Position numbers and translations under genes: made by a program. A model generated the notes under the pieces. That model had not been told where the DNA came from. It did no database searches and saw only the letters and a program-made list of their open reading frames with translations. From Hygrophila difformis (lineage: Eukaryota; Streptophyta; Magnoliopsida; Lamiales; Acanthaceae), in assembly GCA_030278955.1 (NCBI GenBank), contig JAOANR010000006.1:29803124-29867123 (forward strand): a stretch of DNA of 64,000 nucleotides. Direction: 5' to 3'. How positions within the stretch are numbered: position 1 is the stretch's first letter; each line of letters opens with the position of its first letter. Shown in pieces: positions 22,981 to 35,250 of this stretch.

Positions 22981-24026
22981 CAGTGGCGATTCCAGAATAT
23001 AGAACCAGGGTGTGCGAATTTCTATAAAAATTATAAAATAATAATCATGTTAATTACAACACTTTTCCACACACCGACATTTTTTTAACAAAAGTTCATA
23101 ACATGAAATATATTGATTGTTTTCTTCTTAAACTTTCTCAACATTGTTGACATCCAATTCAACCTCAATTTGAGAATTTGATGATTCACTTAGAGGGCAT
23201 TTCGTGAAGAATCCAAAAAAGCTTGGGCTGTATAACTGGTAGAAATAACAAATTAGTTTCTAGATATAAAAACATACAATTACAATATGTTAATAAACAT
23301 CAACAAATTAAATAATAGAATTTAGAACACTTTGCCTTTCTTAGACATCCTTTAATATTGGAAATTAAATAGTGATGAAAAATCGAAGTATTTCGTTAAT
23401 AGCAAGCAAAAACCTTTTATACACATACAATTGTTATCAACAGATAAGCTTCCAATAGTAGAGTTAAAGTTGCAGATCAAATGTGAACCCATATTGATGA
23501 ATATTATGTGCCATCCAAAACAACTTCAAACACATAAATTCGATACTCAACCCTTTACCAACACAGAGCCCATCAATTCCTCAAAACCAATAATGACATC
23601 ACTACAGACTACAGTCTATAAATTGGACAACAAACACATATCCACTGTTAAATTTTAAAACTCAAAGCAATAAAACAAGGAGGGACAACTAGTTATGTGG
23701 GACAGGAAATCTCAAAGCATAATAACCAATTAACCACATACCGACTAAATAATAATCATATAATCTATATAAACTACTCAATTTTATCACCAAATATCAG
23801 CTCGTCCAGGTTGCAAATTGGGACAACAAATCTGAAAGCATGAAATGCAACCTAATATTGATCAGAATTTGCACAGGGAAGAAGGGCGTGAGAGGGAGTA
23901 GTGAACAAGAATAAAAGAATAAATATAAAATAAATATATATATATATTAAAAAAAAAAAAAAAAACTTTTTTTGAAAATCAAGGGGATTCAGCTGACCCC
24001 CCTATACCCACCTGTAATCGCCACTG
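22981..24026. mobile_element. Non-autonomous hAT element (CAGTGGCG ends)
   Basis: 1046 bp, with terminal inverted repeats CAGTGGCGATT and AATCGCCACTG and perfect 8-bp target duplications ATCCCAAC at 22973-22980 and 24027-24034. The interior is AT-rich, has no transposase and contains a poly-A stretch near 23947-23966. CAGTGGCG ends suggest the Tip100-like branch of hAT. Confidence 0.92.
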
Positions 24027-24120
24027 ATCCCAACAATTTCCCTTTCTCACTTTCGAGTTTCGACTAATAAAAGAATTACTTGGAGCCTTTTATATATAAG
24101 AAAAGCTTTTCAGTGCCACT

Positions 24121-24167
24121 TCCCCCCCCCCCCCCACCCCCCCTTTTTTTTTTTTTTTTTTTTTTTG
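24121..24167. repeat. C-run followed by T-run
   Basis: A C12 tract, an A, further C and then over 20 T. Slippage-prone low-complexity DNA. Confidence 0.9.
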
Positions 24168-24659
24168 TAAAATCACTTATTCATAACATTTGGAACAATG
24201 CAGTTGTAAGAGATTCCTCAATGCAGCTTGTAGCTTCAAGCTTTAGCTTGCCCTTTTCTGACGACCTCTTTCTTCCTATAAACACTACTACAATTACTAT
24301 GGCAACAAAGGCAATCATATGTTGATTAAAACCTACGAATTACACTCGTAAGTGTAATAGTCCAAACTCCAAAATGTTAATTAAAAATTTAAAAAAAACT
24401 TATGTTCACTGTTTACAAGCCAAATACTTAGTAAACTATAACTATTAGAAGCTCTTGGGAAAAAAAAAACTACAATTATAAATACATAGATAATGATTTG
24501 AAAACAAGTAAAATTGATCTTGCATGATTTTGTTACTCAAAGCCCATAACCTATAGCATAAGAAAACAACAAATTATATAATTGATATTATATATATAAC
24601 AATGAAACAAAAAATAAATTATATATATTTATATAAATATATATTTTATAAATATATAT

Positions 24660-24800
24660 TACGGTTTGTGGTTTGGTTTGGTTAATTTTTTTCCAAACCA
24701 AACCTAAACCGCAAACCACGGTTTTGTAAAAAACAAACCAAATCATAAATTTTAAACCGCAGACCAAATCAAACTGTCAAAATACGGTTTGGTTTGCAGT
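24660..24800. repeat. GGTTTG/CAAACC foldback-rich repeat
   Basis: ACGGTTTGTGGTTTGGTTTGG at the left and CAAACCAAACC, CCGCAAACCACGG and ACGGTTTGGTTTGC further right make overlapping inverted repeats. Such motif crowding is typical of subterminal hAT sequence, but complete ends and a target duplication were not found. Confidence 0.45.
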
Positions 24801-24844
24801 TTGATCAGGTCTAGACCACACTCTATATAGCCCTAGATTCAGGA

Positions 24845-25140
24845 GTTGCAAGCTCATATACTGGGTGCCTGTTGGTATGATATCCTTCGATAAGAGAATG
24901 CAGTAGCCGACCTTTTAACTAAGCGTGGCGCAAATATTGAGGATTTTTAACCAAATGGGCTTTTCCACCAGATAAGACCTATAAGGCATTGGCTGCGGAT
25001 ACGACAGGAGTGTGGTTTCCACGGTTATAAGCTTTTTTAGATTTTGTTTTATTTCTTGTCTTCCTTCTCTCCCATTATGTAAATTTTTCTTTGTTTTTTC
25101 TCTTTGCCGTCGTCGTGGCGTCACTTTACAAAAAAAAAAA
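24845..25140 (+). mobile_element. 5'-truncated LINE, RNase H tail and 3' end
   Basis: After a frame slip, AGAGAATGCAGTAGCCGACC to GAGGATTTTTAA reads ENAVADLLTKRGANIEDF-stop. This is the C-terminal end of the RNase H domain of plant L1-type LINEs (REGNAVADxLAKRG). About 180 bp of 3' UTR and an A-rich tail (25130-25142) follow. Everything upstream is missing, as is usual for LINE copies. Confidence 0.7.
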
Positions 25141-25142
25141 AT

Positions 25143-25660
25143 AATAATAATGGTTATTAATCCCCAAAAAACCATGGTTATTAATTAATTAAAATTATAA
25201 TAAAATTCAAAGCAAGAACTGGGGACTAAATTAAAGCTGTTAAACGAGTTGAATAATGGATACTTGAGCTCGGTTCATTTAATAAATGAGTCAAAGTCCA
25301 ATTTGATTTGTTTATTAAACGATTATAAAACTAAACTTTGCTTGATGAATTAGCCGAGCTTGAGTTCTAGGAGTAAGACTAAGCTCAATTTCGAAACTTA
25401 ACCATTTGAGTCTAAATTTTAAATTCGGAAGTGAGCCAAAATTTATTTCACAAATCCGCTGAATAATTAAATACATTATCATCAAAAGATTCAACAAAAG
25501 ATCTAATAAAGTTATTACATGTTTCTTACTTTAATGAGTCGAGCCAAGTTCACTTAATTAGTCTTTGTTTGAATGTGTTCTTTTCATATCCTTTTGACTT
25601 TTACTTTTACAATACAATCTTATCATATTTATAATAATAATTTTAAGTCTATTCAAACAA
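25143..25660. other. AT-rich intergenic DNA
   Basis: Nothing recognised except the near-direct repeat ATGGTTATTAAT at 25149 and 25173. Confidence 0.5.
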
Positions 25661-25674
25661 GTGATACTATTTTT

Positions 25675-25837
25675 GAGAATCAGACTGAATCCCACAGGTC
25701 ATCTCTCCTGCGGTTCTGCCTTTCAACCATAGATTGGAGGTTTGATTCTCATCGGTTCACTATCCCTTTTATCCCCTTTGTAATTTGTGTGGCTTGGGTT
25801 CCCACTGTCGACACATGTGTCAATGTTTAAAAAAAAT
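25675..25837 (+). mobile_element. SINE with 14-bp target duplication
   Basis: A 163-bp insertion is flanked by GTGATACTATTTTT at 25661-25674 and 25838-25851. It contains a B-box-like GGTTTGATTCTC and ends in a short A tail. The long target duplication and A tail indicate LINE-mediated retroposition. Confidence 0.75.
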
Positions 25838-25851
25838 GTGATACTATTTTT

Positions 25852-26200
25852 ATATATGAGAAAATAAACTATGGGTTATATACATAATTCAATCGTTTTT
25901 AAAAACAATTTTACTTAATAAAATAAGATTTTTTTCTTTAAAAAAATTAAAATTAACTTAAAAATATCCATCCAAAATACTGAAAGAGAACCTTAACTAT
26001 CATTTGATTCTAAAATATAATCAAACTTCATTAATTAAATAAACCAATTAAATTTGAGTTTATCACAAATTAACTTGAACGCGTTGTGTAGTATAAGATC
26101 CCACTCGAATTTTTTCTAGCTTCGGAGAAAAAAAAAAAAAAAAAAAGAAAGAAAAGGAGTCGGCTATCTATTTTATTGCAATGACTATGAGATAGAAATC
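25852..26200. other. AT-rich upstream region of L23a
   Basis: A long A run with few G (26126-26150). No gene recognised; site II motifs begin at 26234. Confidence 0.5.
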
Positions 26201-26233
26201 GACTGGTAAAGTGATGGGATGGGGTTGGGATTG

Positions 26234-26319
26234 TGGGCTGGGCCGTAATGCGGGGTTTGGCCCAATGAAACACACACACGAACTTATTAAAGGTTAAATG
26301 CTTCCAAAACAAACCCTAG
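26234..26319 (+). promoter_or_regulatory. Site II motifs and telo-box of the L23a promoter
   Basis: TGGGCT (26234-26239) overlaps TGGGCC (26239-26244), a reverse site II GGCCCA lies at 26259-26264, and the telo-box AAACCCTAG is at 26311-26319, about 80 bp before the ATG. The combination of site II and telo-box is the known signature of plant ribosomal-protein promoters and coordinates expression with growth. Confidence 0.8.
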
Positions 26320-26400
26320 ACTATAGCGGCTAGCGGCGGTTTGCTCCCTCCCTCCTTGCTCTTGTGATTCGTTTCTGGACTGCATTTGGTTTGCTTCCCT

Positions 26401-28148
26401 ATGGCGGCCGCGAAAGGTATGATATTTTGGCTCTTGATTCCCGGTCGCTTTATTTAGGAGATAGGACGGAGAAAATTCTTATTCTTTTATTTGGCTTCCA
26501 TCGTATTGCTGAACTGCTTTTCCGCTTCTACGGGGGCTGTTGTTCATGCCTATTGCTTTCGAATAAGACAATGTATACTTTGTGTCCATTCAATGAGACG
26601 AGCACGAGCTCTGGTTGTCAGATTTGCCTTCGTATATCGGCGTAATTTTTCATTGAAGCCTTATTTGAGAGTTCTGGTTTTGCTTGCGAGTTTCAGTTCT
26701 TAAATTAGATGCGCAGAGCCATGCAAATAAGCACATATGTTAGATGTTTGCCTAAAATAAAGAGAAGTGGGATATTGCTGTATGTTGTTGTTGGCGGATT
26801 TGCTTTCAATTAAGTCTAAAGAGTATTGTATATGTGGTATAATTTGCAGTTGGATATATGTTTACAGTTTACATCGTCATGTGTGAATTTAGTTATTAAG
26901 TTGTCATGATTTGTATGTGAATAAATGTATATATAAAGTGTCCAGTGTCCTGCCTTTGTGCTGATGGGAACTTCTGTTATATTGCAATAGCATCAGATGT
27001 TCATTAAAAATTCAAGAATTTCTGTAATAGGTTGATTTTGATTCTCCTTTTTGGCAGTTGATCCTACCAAGAAGTCGGACCCTAAGGCCAAGGCCGTGAA
27101 GACTGCTAAAGCAGTAAAAGGAGGTGCACAAAGTTTTAAGAAGACTAAGAAGATACGCACTAAGGTCACTTTTCATCGCCCGAGAACATTGAAGAAGGAT
27201 AGGGATCCCAAGTACCCACGGATCAGTGCAACCCCGCTCAACAAGCTTGATCATTACCAGATTCTGAAGTATCCTCTCACAACTGAATCTGCAATGAAGA
27301 AAATTGAAGACAACAACACTCTTGTTTTCATTGTTGACCTCCGTGCTGACAAGAAGAAGATCAAGGATGCAGTCAAGAAAATGTATGACATTCAGACCAA
27401 GAAGGTCAACACTCTCGTCAGGTATGGGTGTATTTACTTGCTGTTATTTTTAATTAATCCTGCATTGATGCATGCAAATGTACACAAAACCAAGTCCTAT
27501 ATCGACAATTGTGTGTCTTTTCAATATTATTGATTCTTTCTTGTTCTTAAATATTTGGATTGCAATATTGTGTATATTAGCCTGAAACCAGAAACTAATA
27601 AAAACCAGAGGTAGAACTAAAGCATAAAACGTATACATACAAGGGGTGTTACTTTGGGCAGCTGAACTAAAGGATTCTCTAATCTCTATTAAGAGTATTA
27701 AAATTACTTGTCTATTAAATAATGTTATTTTACTCGTTAGCAAACTCATTTGTCCATAGAAATCTAGATTATCATTCTTTCATCACGAAGATTTGCTATT
27801 ACTACTAAAATAAGAGTTTCTTGTCATTTACAATTTTTAAAAAAGTCTTATGTATTTCTACCACCTTCATTAAGTAACTACTTTTTATTCTTATGATAAT
27901 CTCGTATCGGAAAGCTTTTTTAGCATACTTCTAATGTATCAATTTATTTATATTTTTTTGATGACCCTGTGTGCATCTCTGTGCTTTTATTTATCATGCT
28001 GTATATTGTGAGGAAAATGCCTCTTATGTTTGACTGCGATTCCATCGTAACTTTTACTTTCAGGCCGGATGGAACTAAGAAGGCTTATGTTAGGTTAACC
28101 CCCGACTATGATGCCTTGGATGTTGCAAACAAGATCGGTATTATCTAA
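26401..28148 (+). CDS. RPL23A: 60S ribosomal protein L23a (uL23)
   Basis: Three exons, 26401-26416, 27058-27421 and 28064-28148, make 465 nt and a 154-residue protein, the usual plant length. The basic N-terminal tail (residues 6-45, rich in K) serves nuclear import and rRNA contact. The uL23 core starts around [20 protein letters not shown], continues through [13 protein letters not shown] and [20 protein letters not shown], and ends [16 protein letters not shown]. uL23 binds 26S/5.8S rRNA at the peptide exit tunnel and docks SRP and nascent-chain factors. The intron after codon five, which splits the valine codon following MAAAK, is typical of plant ribosomal-protein genes. The gene appears intact; a Mutator-like element starts about 100 bp after the stop and probably lies in or just beyond the 3' UTR. 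Confidence 0.96.
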
Positions 28149-28250
28149 TTGAATTGTCCTGAAAAAGTTTGTTTAAGGTGTTATTTGAACTCGAATTTCT
28201 ATGCCAAATTATATGCATTGTAGTAACTTTAATTTGATAGTATTTGCTTG

Positions 28251-29451
28251 GGAAAAATTACCATTTTGATCCTTTAACTTTGAAAATTCATCAAGGTGCT
28301 TATTTCAATTGGCAAAATTGGTCCTCTAAATTTGTTAATTTCTCCAATTTAGTCCCTGTAGCATAATTAACATAATTAATGGCTAATCTAAATCTACATT
28401 GCGGGGATTAAACCAAATCTTCCAACTCACATACAATTGTATGGGTTCCACTACCTTTTACTTACATTACATGGGTCAAATCCAACCCGTAACCCATTTT
28501 GTTCCTCCAAATTCCAACACTCCTACTCTTCTTCCCCAATTCTCCCTTTGCTCCTCCTTTCGCATATTCCATTGCTAAAATTTGATATCTTTCCAAATTA
28601 AAGGGTACTTTTCTCCCTCTGAGTCTTAGTTTGGACAAATCACCAAAAATGTACCCTTCTTTTAGTTTGAACAACTCACCAAAAATGTACCCTTCTTGAC
28701 TCCAGACAACAACCAACTGATAGAAATTCTTGTTTTTCTTGCCTGAATAAAATCCCAATTGATAGAAATCCTTGTTTTTCTTGCCTGAATAAAATCAGTG
28801 AAGACTTCTCTTTCATTCTTGGCTTTTTTGGTCTTCCCAATTGTTGTTTCTTGTAAGAATTCACACGGTGCTGTCAGCTGTGAGTGCATTATACAGAAAT
28901 TTGTGTTGCATTCCAATTTGAACATTGTGCACTTTCAATTCTAGAATGTGAACAGAAAATTGCAATAAGTTGAATAACTGGTTAATTTTGAGATTCGGGA
29001 TCTGTTTGTTGATTTTATTTGTGTGAGCTTCTTCGATATTTTCAATGAGTTGTGTCTAATTTGGGGGAAGGCATATGTTTTGGAAGAACTCAAATTCCTC
29101 CAACGAACTGTGTATAGCATTAAGAACTTCATCATACCATAATCCGGCGGAGGAAGGTCATTGTCCAGTTTTCCATTTGCGAAATTGTTTCAGTCGGAAA
29201 CTTGGGGATGAAAGGTTGGTTTTAATCGGGTATGGGTTGTGGGTTCTATTTGACCCAGGTAGTGGGGCCCACTGTTTAGTTGTAAGATTTTGGGCTTAAT
29301 CCCTTCGATGCAGATTAATTTACCTGTTAATTATACTATTGGACCAAATTGAAGGAATTTAAGAACTTAGCGGACTAATTTCTCCAATTAAAATGAAAAG
29401 GAACAATTTGGTGAATTTTCAAAGTTAAGGGATGAAAATGTTAATTTTTCC
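28251..29451. mobile_element. Non-autonomous Mutator-like element
   Basis: 1201 bp. Ends GGAAAAATTACCATTTTGATCC and the inverse GGATGAAAATGTTAATTTTTCC continue as longer inverted similarity (CTTTAACTTTGAAAATTCA versus TGAATTTTCAAAGTTAAGG). An 11-bp direct repeat GTATTTGCTTG flanks it (28240-28250 and 29452-29462), within the 9-11 bp range of Mutator insertions. The interior has a tandem duplication (TTCTTGTTTTTCTTGCCTGAATAAAATC blocks at 28725-28800) and no transposase. Confidence 0.88.
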
Positions 29452-29907
29452 GTATTTGCTTGACGGACCATTATATAGTGGATTTGAGTATGCAGGTTTG
29501 CTTCTGCTTTCCTCCCCTGTATTTTAATACTCCCTCATTCTCATTACATTGGTCTATTTCCTCCCCTGTATTTTATTTGATTGTTAATATTTCAAAATGT
29601 ATGTACCAGTAAAAATTCAATAAATTATCCATCACAAGAACAACTAGCTTATCCACAACATTCACACAACAATAGAACAAAAGGTACTTATCTAACATAT
29701 TCATTATGTATTTATTCTGCATACAAGTCAAGTCTGTACAACATCATTTTATATCATAGCAAATACCTAATAGAATAGATACAAAAAGATTAGATATAAA
29801 AGGACCATGCGCGAGTAAAATTGTAAGAAACAAGCATCCGATGCTTGTCGTAGATGGAGTTATTCAGGAGCAAATATGCCATTTATATTAATTACTTTCA
29901 TACTTTA
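29452..29907. other. Intergenic DNA with MITE remnant
   Basis: A truncated Stowaway-like end (CTCCCTCATTCTCATTACATTGG, from about 29531) with its internal AT-rich part; no right end found. Nothing else recognised. Confidence 0.5.
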
Positions 29908-29918
29908 CTAGTAAATAA

Positions 29919-29937
29919 CCCGTCGAGACTCGACGGG
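29919..29937 (-). other. Helitron 3' hairpin
   Basis: A near-perfect palindrome (nine-base arms around one base) sits seven bases from the CTAG terminus; it is thought to act as the rolling-circle termination signal. Confidence 0.85.
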
Positions 29938-30377
29938 CATAACTATATATTTTATATAATATACATACTTATATTATATATAGTAATAATAAATTGTATT
30001 TGGAGTAATGAAAAATGTGTAATGATTTTTTATATATTCAAAAGAGGATATATATATATATGACAATATAATTTAATTATTTTTAAAACAAACAAAGAAA
30101 TCATATTATACCGTATCTTTGGCTTCTGTGGCTTATATGATACTAACCTAACAGATCAATAAAAATAATTATTAAAATAATATTTTTATTTAATTTAAAA
30201 TTTAAATTAAGATAAAATAAAATTTAAAAATAAGTATGAAACATAATATGAAAATTTTCCTAACAATTTGTTGAAAATTTCATTGGTGAAAATCTCATTG
30301 ATATGGGCTAGTATAACACTATCTTTAAAAATGTCTGACTGTGAAGTAGTGCAGTTTGTATTTGTATATGTACTTTA

Positions 30378-30650
30378 AAAAATTACCGCTATAGGATCAC
30401 CCGTAGAGTTTATAAGAATATCATCGTAAAATGTCACATCTAATTGTAAATCTCCAAAATCAATACCCGTTTTACCATCACCTACATCTACTATCCATTT
30501 TGCAAATTTTTTGTCATATATAAGTTTTATTATAAACAACATTTCTTGTGGTATCTTGAGTTAATTATTCTTAATTGCATATTAATACTTTTAGCCACAT
30601 CTTGCTAGTGACACGAAATATTGCAACATAACTGTTCATGGCTAAAAACT
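30378..30650 (-). pseudogene. Helitron helicase remnant, first copy
   Basis: On the minus strand, 30506-30378 reads FAKWIVDVGDGKTG, then LQLDVTFYDDILINSTGDPIAVI without a stop. This is the conserved stretch of the Helitron PIF1-like helicase (FAKWILDIGDG, IPDDLLI, DPI). Just upstream, about 30640-30590, FRVTSKMWLKV corresponds to the LRLTxNMRL motif that precedes it. The rest of RepHel is unrecognisable here, so the enzyme is dead. The same block occurs again at 31200-31460. Confidence 0.7.
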
Positions 30651-31199
30651 GGTTTTGGAAGATAAAATCCGACATTCTTTAAAGATTGTCATTTACTTTT
30701 ATTTATAATCATTACAAAACAAATTATGAGTGCATATTTCCTCATCTCAAATCGAATCAAATTTTTGGTCAAATCAAATAGACTGATAATCATTCTACTA
30801 ATCAAGAATTTTCTGCTTTTATGGTTTCACGAAAATTAGTTTAACCTCAACTATCTAGTTCAGCATCTTGGTTACTATCAACCTACTTCCATTACATAAT
30901 TTATTTGATGTATATATATTCATAAGAAACATGACTATGCAACCCTTATTCAACTATATTTCATGATTCAGTAATCTAGAATAATTGATCATGTTTAGAT
31001 ATTCCAGTGAAAATAATTCATTGGCATTATCTATGCTTTCATCCTTTTGACAAATATTGTTAAAATTGATATACATACATATTTTCATTTGTAGACATAC
31101 GTTCCATGATGTAATTATTGATTGTAACAACAATTTCATTGGTATGGATTAATATATAGTAAAAATATTTGGATTTGAAGTGGTGCAGTTTATATTTCT

Positions 31200-31460
31200 A
31201 ATACTACTCTCAACAATTGCCGATATAGAATCTCTGGTAGAGTTTATAAAATTATCATCTGGAAATATCAAATCTAATTGTACATCTTCAAAATTAATAC
31301 CAGCTTTACCAATTACATCACGTACATGAAGTATTCATTGTGCAATTTTTTGCCATATATAATTTTCATTATAAATAACATTTCTTATAGTATCTTAAGT
31401 TAATCCATCTTAATTACATATTAATACTTCGAGTCCCCTTTTACAGAGACACGAGATATT
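31200..31460 (-). pseudogene. Helitron helicase remnant, duplicated copy
   Basis: This is a diverged tandem copy of the 30378-30650 block, about 820 bp away. Shared landmarks are AACATTTCTT, TTAATTACATATTAATACTT, and the peptide LQLDVTF-DD-NST versus VQLDLIFPDD-NSTRD. It has frameshifts, so an internal duplication of the helicase 3' region occurred before or during decay. Confidence 0.6.
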
Positions 31461-32459
31461 ACAATATATCATTGGCATGGGTAAAAACTGGTTTTTGAAG
31501 ATAGAGTCTAACATTCTAAAAGTTGACATTTACTTTTTTTTTTTTTTTATAGTCATAGTAAAACAAACTGCGAGTGGAATTTTTTCCTCTGAAATCGAAT
31601 GGAGAATTAGGTTAATTCAGTCGGGCTTATAATCATTCTACCAAACCAATCAAGAATTTTCATCCCAAATATTGAGTTTTGTTTTAATGAGAAAAGAGGT
31701 ACGGTTAAATGATTTTCTAGAGAGGTTAAATAATTTTCTGATGAAGTTTTTTGCAGGTAAAATTCTCGTCACAATCTAGTGGAATACCAAATTTAGAATG
31801 TGCAGTCCTACCTCTTGAGTAAGGGTGTTATTCCATTGGATGCTAAAGGCAGTACAATATTACATCTACCATAAAGGGCTAAACATAATATTTTCTAGAT
31901 AAATATCTTGTCAGTTCCACCACCAGTAGCCCAAAAATTTGTTATAATGAACATTGCTACAAAAAATAAATTTACATCATAAATTATAGTTTATTATTTT
32001 TGGTAGTTATAGATTTATTAATAGTAAAATCTATGTTTAATTAAAAATAACATATCAAACTTGAATTCACACCTTTGATTAGTATTTTCAATTGATAAAT
32101 TAGGATAGTATAGAGTGTTAGTGATGATAAGTTTGTAGTCAAAATTTAGGATGTATAGAGGGTGTATTCTGTTATTTTCTTATATGATTAATATGTATAA
32201 TTTTTACATATGTATGCTCCAATTTTGTATCTTTTTATATTAATAAACTATCTATATTCATTTTATTTCATGACAATATTTGGGATCCGCTTGCTTCCAT
32301 ATATCTAAATTATTTGACTGAATCTTTCAATTGAGTCTATATTAATTATATGATAACTCATTGTCAATCCTGACTATTTAAATTTGGTTCCCTCTAAATG
32401 TCGAACCTGGCTCCGTCCGTCCACCACATAAAGAAAATGAAAACACCCATCACTATCAA

Positions 32460-34950
32460 TGTAACACCCCGATTTAATTAACTCATAATTAATTAATTTA
32501 ATTATGGTTAATTAGCAAAAGACTTAGTATGTGGATTATTTTGTAGGGAATGAAGATTTAAGTGGGGGAATAAGTGAGTTCAACTCACAAGATAATAAGA
32601 GTCAAGTGCTCAAATGGGTGCAATGTGGTCAAGACAAGTGGTGTAGACCTTTTAACCCACATTCCGACCCGACCCGACCCTTTTGCCAACCCGGGTCGAC
32701 CCACATCTCATCAAAACACCCCCAAATCAGCCATGACCTTTCATTTGCACCCAACACTTAGAAATTTAGGGCTCATCCCGTTTTTGTGGAGGAAGAGAGA
32801 AAAATGGTGCCATCGGGAAGGAATTGACAAGTTTGGGCTCTAATCAAGTTGGGGGATTGCTTATATATGCTTTGGTAAGTATTTTTCTAGCTTCAACACT
32901 TGATTTTGAGGATGTTTGAGTGGGTTTTGGAAGTGATGAAAGTTGGTGACGGGAATCCAATTTTTGGGATGAACTCTTGTAGATTGGCTTGGAATTTGTG
33001 TTAAATCATTGCTTGGGAGTTGCAAATCAGTTTTGGGAGCTAAGGTTAGTACTTGAGACCATTTTGGTGTTGTTGATTTCAGTTTTTAAGCTTCAAATGG
33101 TTTCAAGATCAAGAAATCATGTTCTTGGATGAATTATGATGTTGGGAGCTTGATTCTTGCAATATAGGCTTGGAATTGTTGATTGGAAGCTTGCAGGTTG
33201 AGAAGAGGAGCTTGGAGACTCATCTACATACCAGGCAAGGGTAGAGATAGGCCTAAATGGGGGCATAATCGGTGGAATGGCCGGAAACCGCCATTTCCAT
33301 CGTTTCTGTTGTGTCGGCGCGCAGTTGGGGCGCCCTTTAGCCAAACAGCGCGCGAGCAGCGCGCGACACGAACGTCACGACGCCCGTGACAGAACCCGCG
33401 CGGGGTTGGCGCGGTTTTCTTGAGAAAACCGCGCGGGGAGCGCGCCAGCTCCCCTGCCCGCGCGATTGTCCGCTCGTTTTCCGGTTCTTCGTCCTTCGTG
33501 TTTCCTTAGTTCTTCTTATGCTTCTAGCATGCCATAACCATCATTATGCTCACAATCTTTGAACTTAGTTGCGATTAGCGGTGATCTACTATGCCTTAGT
33601 TGAGATCGAGTCTTGTTTCGCTTCTATGTTGATGTGAGTGTTAGTGCCGATATGTGGGGCTTGGCACACCCTTGACACTTAACTCGCGATGAGTTGTTTA
33701 TTTTGTCATGACACGTAATTTACGTATTGACATGTGTGGAATCTGATTATGTGTTGGTGCCGAAATGTGGGACTTGGCACACCCCGGAATATTTTAAAAC
33801 TACTATTTTAAAGAGCCCGGATTATTCTTTTTAAAAACTATTATTTTCAAGTATTATTATTTTTAAAGTTATCATTTATATCCTAGTCTGATTTTAAAGC
33901 TATTTATTTTAAAGAAAATACTTCACTCGAGATGAGTGATTGAATTGAATCTGAATATCTGTGATGATATGTGAATATCTGTGATGATATGTGAATATCT
34001 GTGATGATATGTTGAGACTGAAAAGGATTTATATCCTAGTCTGTATTTGGCTAGAAAGGGCTCATGACCCTTAGCCTGACCCGCTTGCCGTAAGCCACGA
34101 TTTCAGCTGTTAGTGTCCGCGGCGGGGGCACTGTGGGTATGTCTCTCGACCATTAAGGGGTGTGGACCCTTATATGGGAGGGAATACCGACCATGGTACC
34201 TAGGTGCGCGCTAGACATGCTTATGTGTTGCATTTAGGGTAGATAGACATCCTAGGTCATAACATTTCATCTCATCATCCATCATTCATCTTATTTGCTG
34301 TGGTTGAAGCACCGGTATGGGACGGTGTGATGTTTACTTATTTGCACTGTTTAATTTTTATGTTATGCCTAACAAATGTTTAAAAACGGAATATATCTCC
34401 ACCTATATGTATAAATATACTTTAGGGAATCAAGTTAATTCTTGTTTCCCCTTATGCCGATTCTTCTATTCTTGCTCAGTACCTTGTACTGACCCTTGCT
34501 ATGTTTTCATGTATAGATATTCCCGGGGAGGACGCAGAGCCTGAGCACGATGTGGGGTTTGGGGATGAGTGATCTACCTAGGGATGCATTAGCATGTTGT
34601 GGACTTATGTGCTTGACTTGAATAATATGCTATGACTTATTACCTAGTCTCGTACTGTTGTGGTACGGATCGGTACACTATATTCTGTCTCGTGTGTTAC
34701 TTAATATCTCTGACAGGTGAGATGAGACTGATATGTCGACTGTTATGTCGCATGAATAAGGCTTGTAAGCCGGACGTCTGTTATGACGTGAGGTTTCCTT
34801 TCTGGATTTGTACTCTGATATTATGATTCATTGGCTTCCTGGTTACTTGGCTACGTGTTATTGATCTTAAATTGATTGGCCAACAGTTTAAGAGAGGTAA
34901 CACGGCAGTGACGTCTCAGAAATTTGGTTTTAAATTTTTGGGGCGTTACA
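32460..34950 (+). repeat. 5' LTR of the chromovirus
   Basis: 2491 bp, TG...CA ends. Holds a TATATA box candidate at about 32862, a GC-rich block (33311-33480) with a perfect 12-bp-arm hairpin (33409-33434, GCGCGGTTTTCT arms), and three tandem copies of a 20-bp unit GAATATCTGTGATGATATGT (33953-34012). Confidence 0.95.
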
Positions 34951-34952
34951 GG

Positions 34953-34970
34953 TTGGTATCAGAGCCATGT
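34953..34970 (+). other. Primer-binding site (initiator Met tRNA)
   Basis: TTGGTATCAGAGCCATG lies two bases after the 5' LTR, complementary to the 3' end of plant initiator methionine tRNA. Confidence 0.9.
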
Positions 34971-35250
34971 TTGCTCGTATGTGCTTAGAATTCTAACACA
35001 AACATGTGGTGAGATGTGTGGGGGAAAGCATATAGTGTAGGAATTGCATCTGGTTCTGCTTATATTCTTGTTAATTGCATTGTTTCTGGTTATCTGCGTC
35101 CTCTATAGGGTGGATTGTGGTTTGTGAATCAAACCAGGATCAATCCTTGGGGATATTCCGGGAGATCTATACTTAATAATTGCTGTTCGGTAAAGAATTA
35201 TTCTTATTTACCGAGTGTTACTGAACATCTCGTCACGTTACGAATATAGG

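Noticed and set aside
32531..32843. Genes in the chromovirus LTRs (and copies at 38943-39255)
   Set aside because: The same short frames occur in both LTRs and have no homology; they are LTR sequence.
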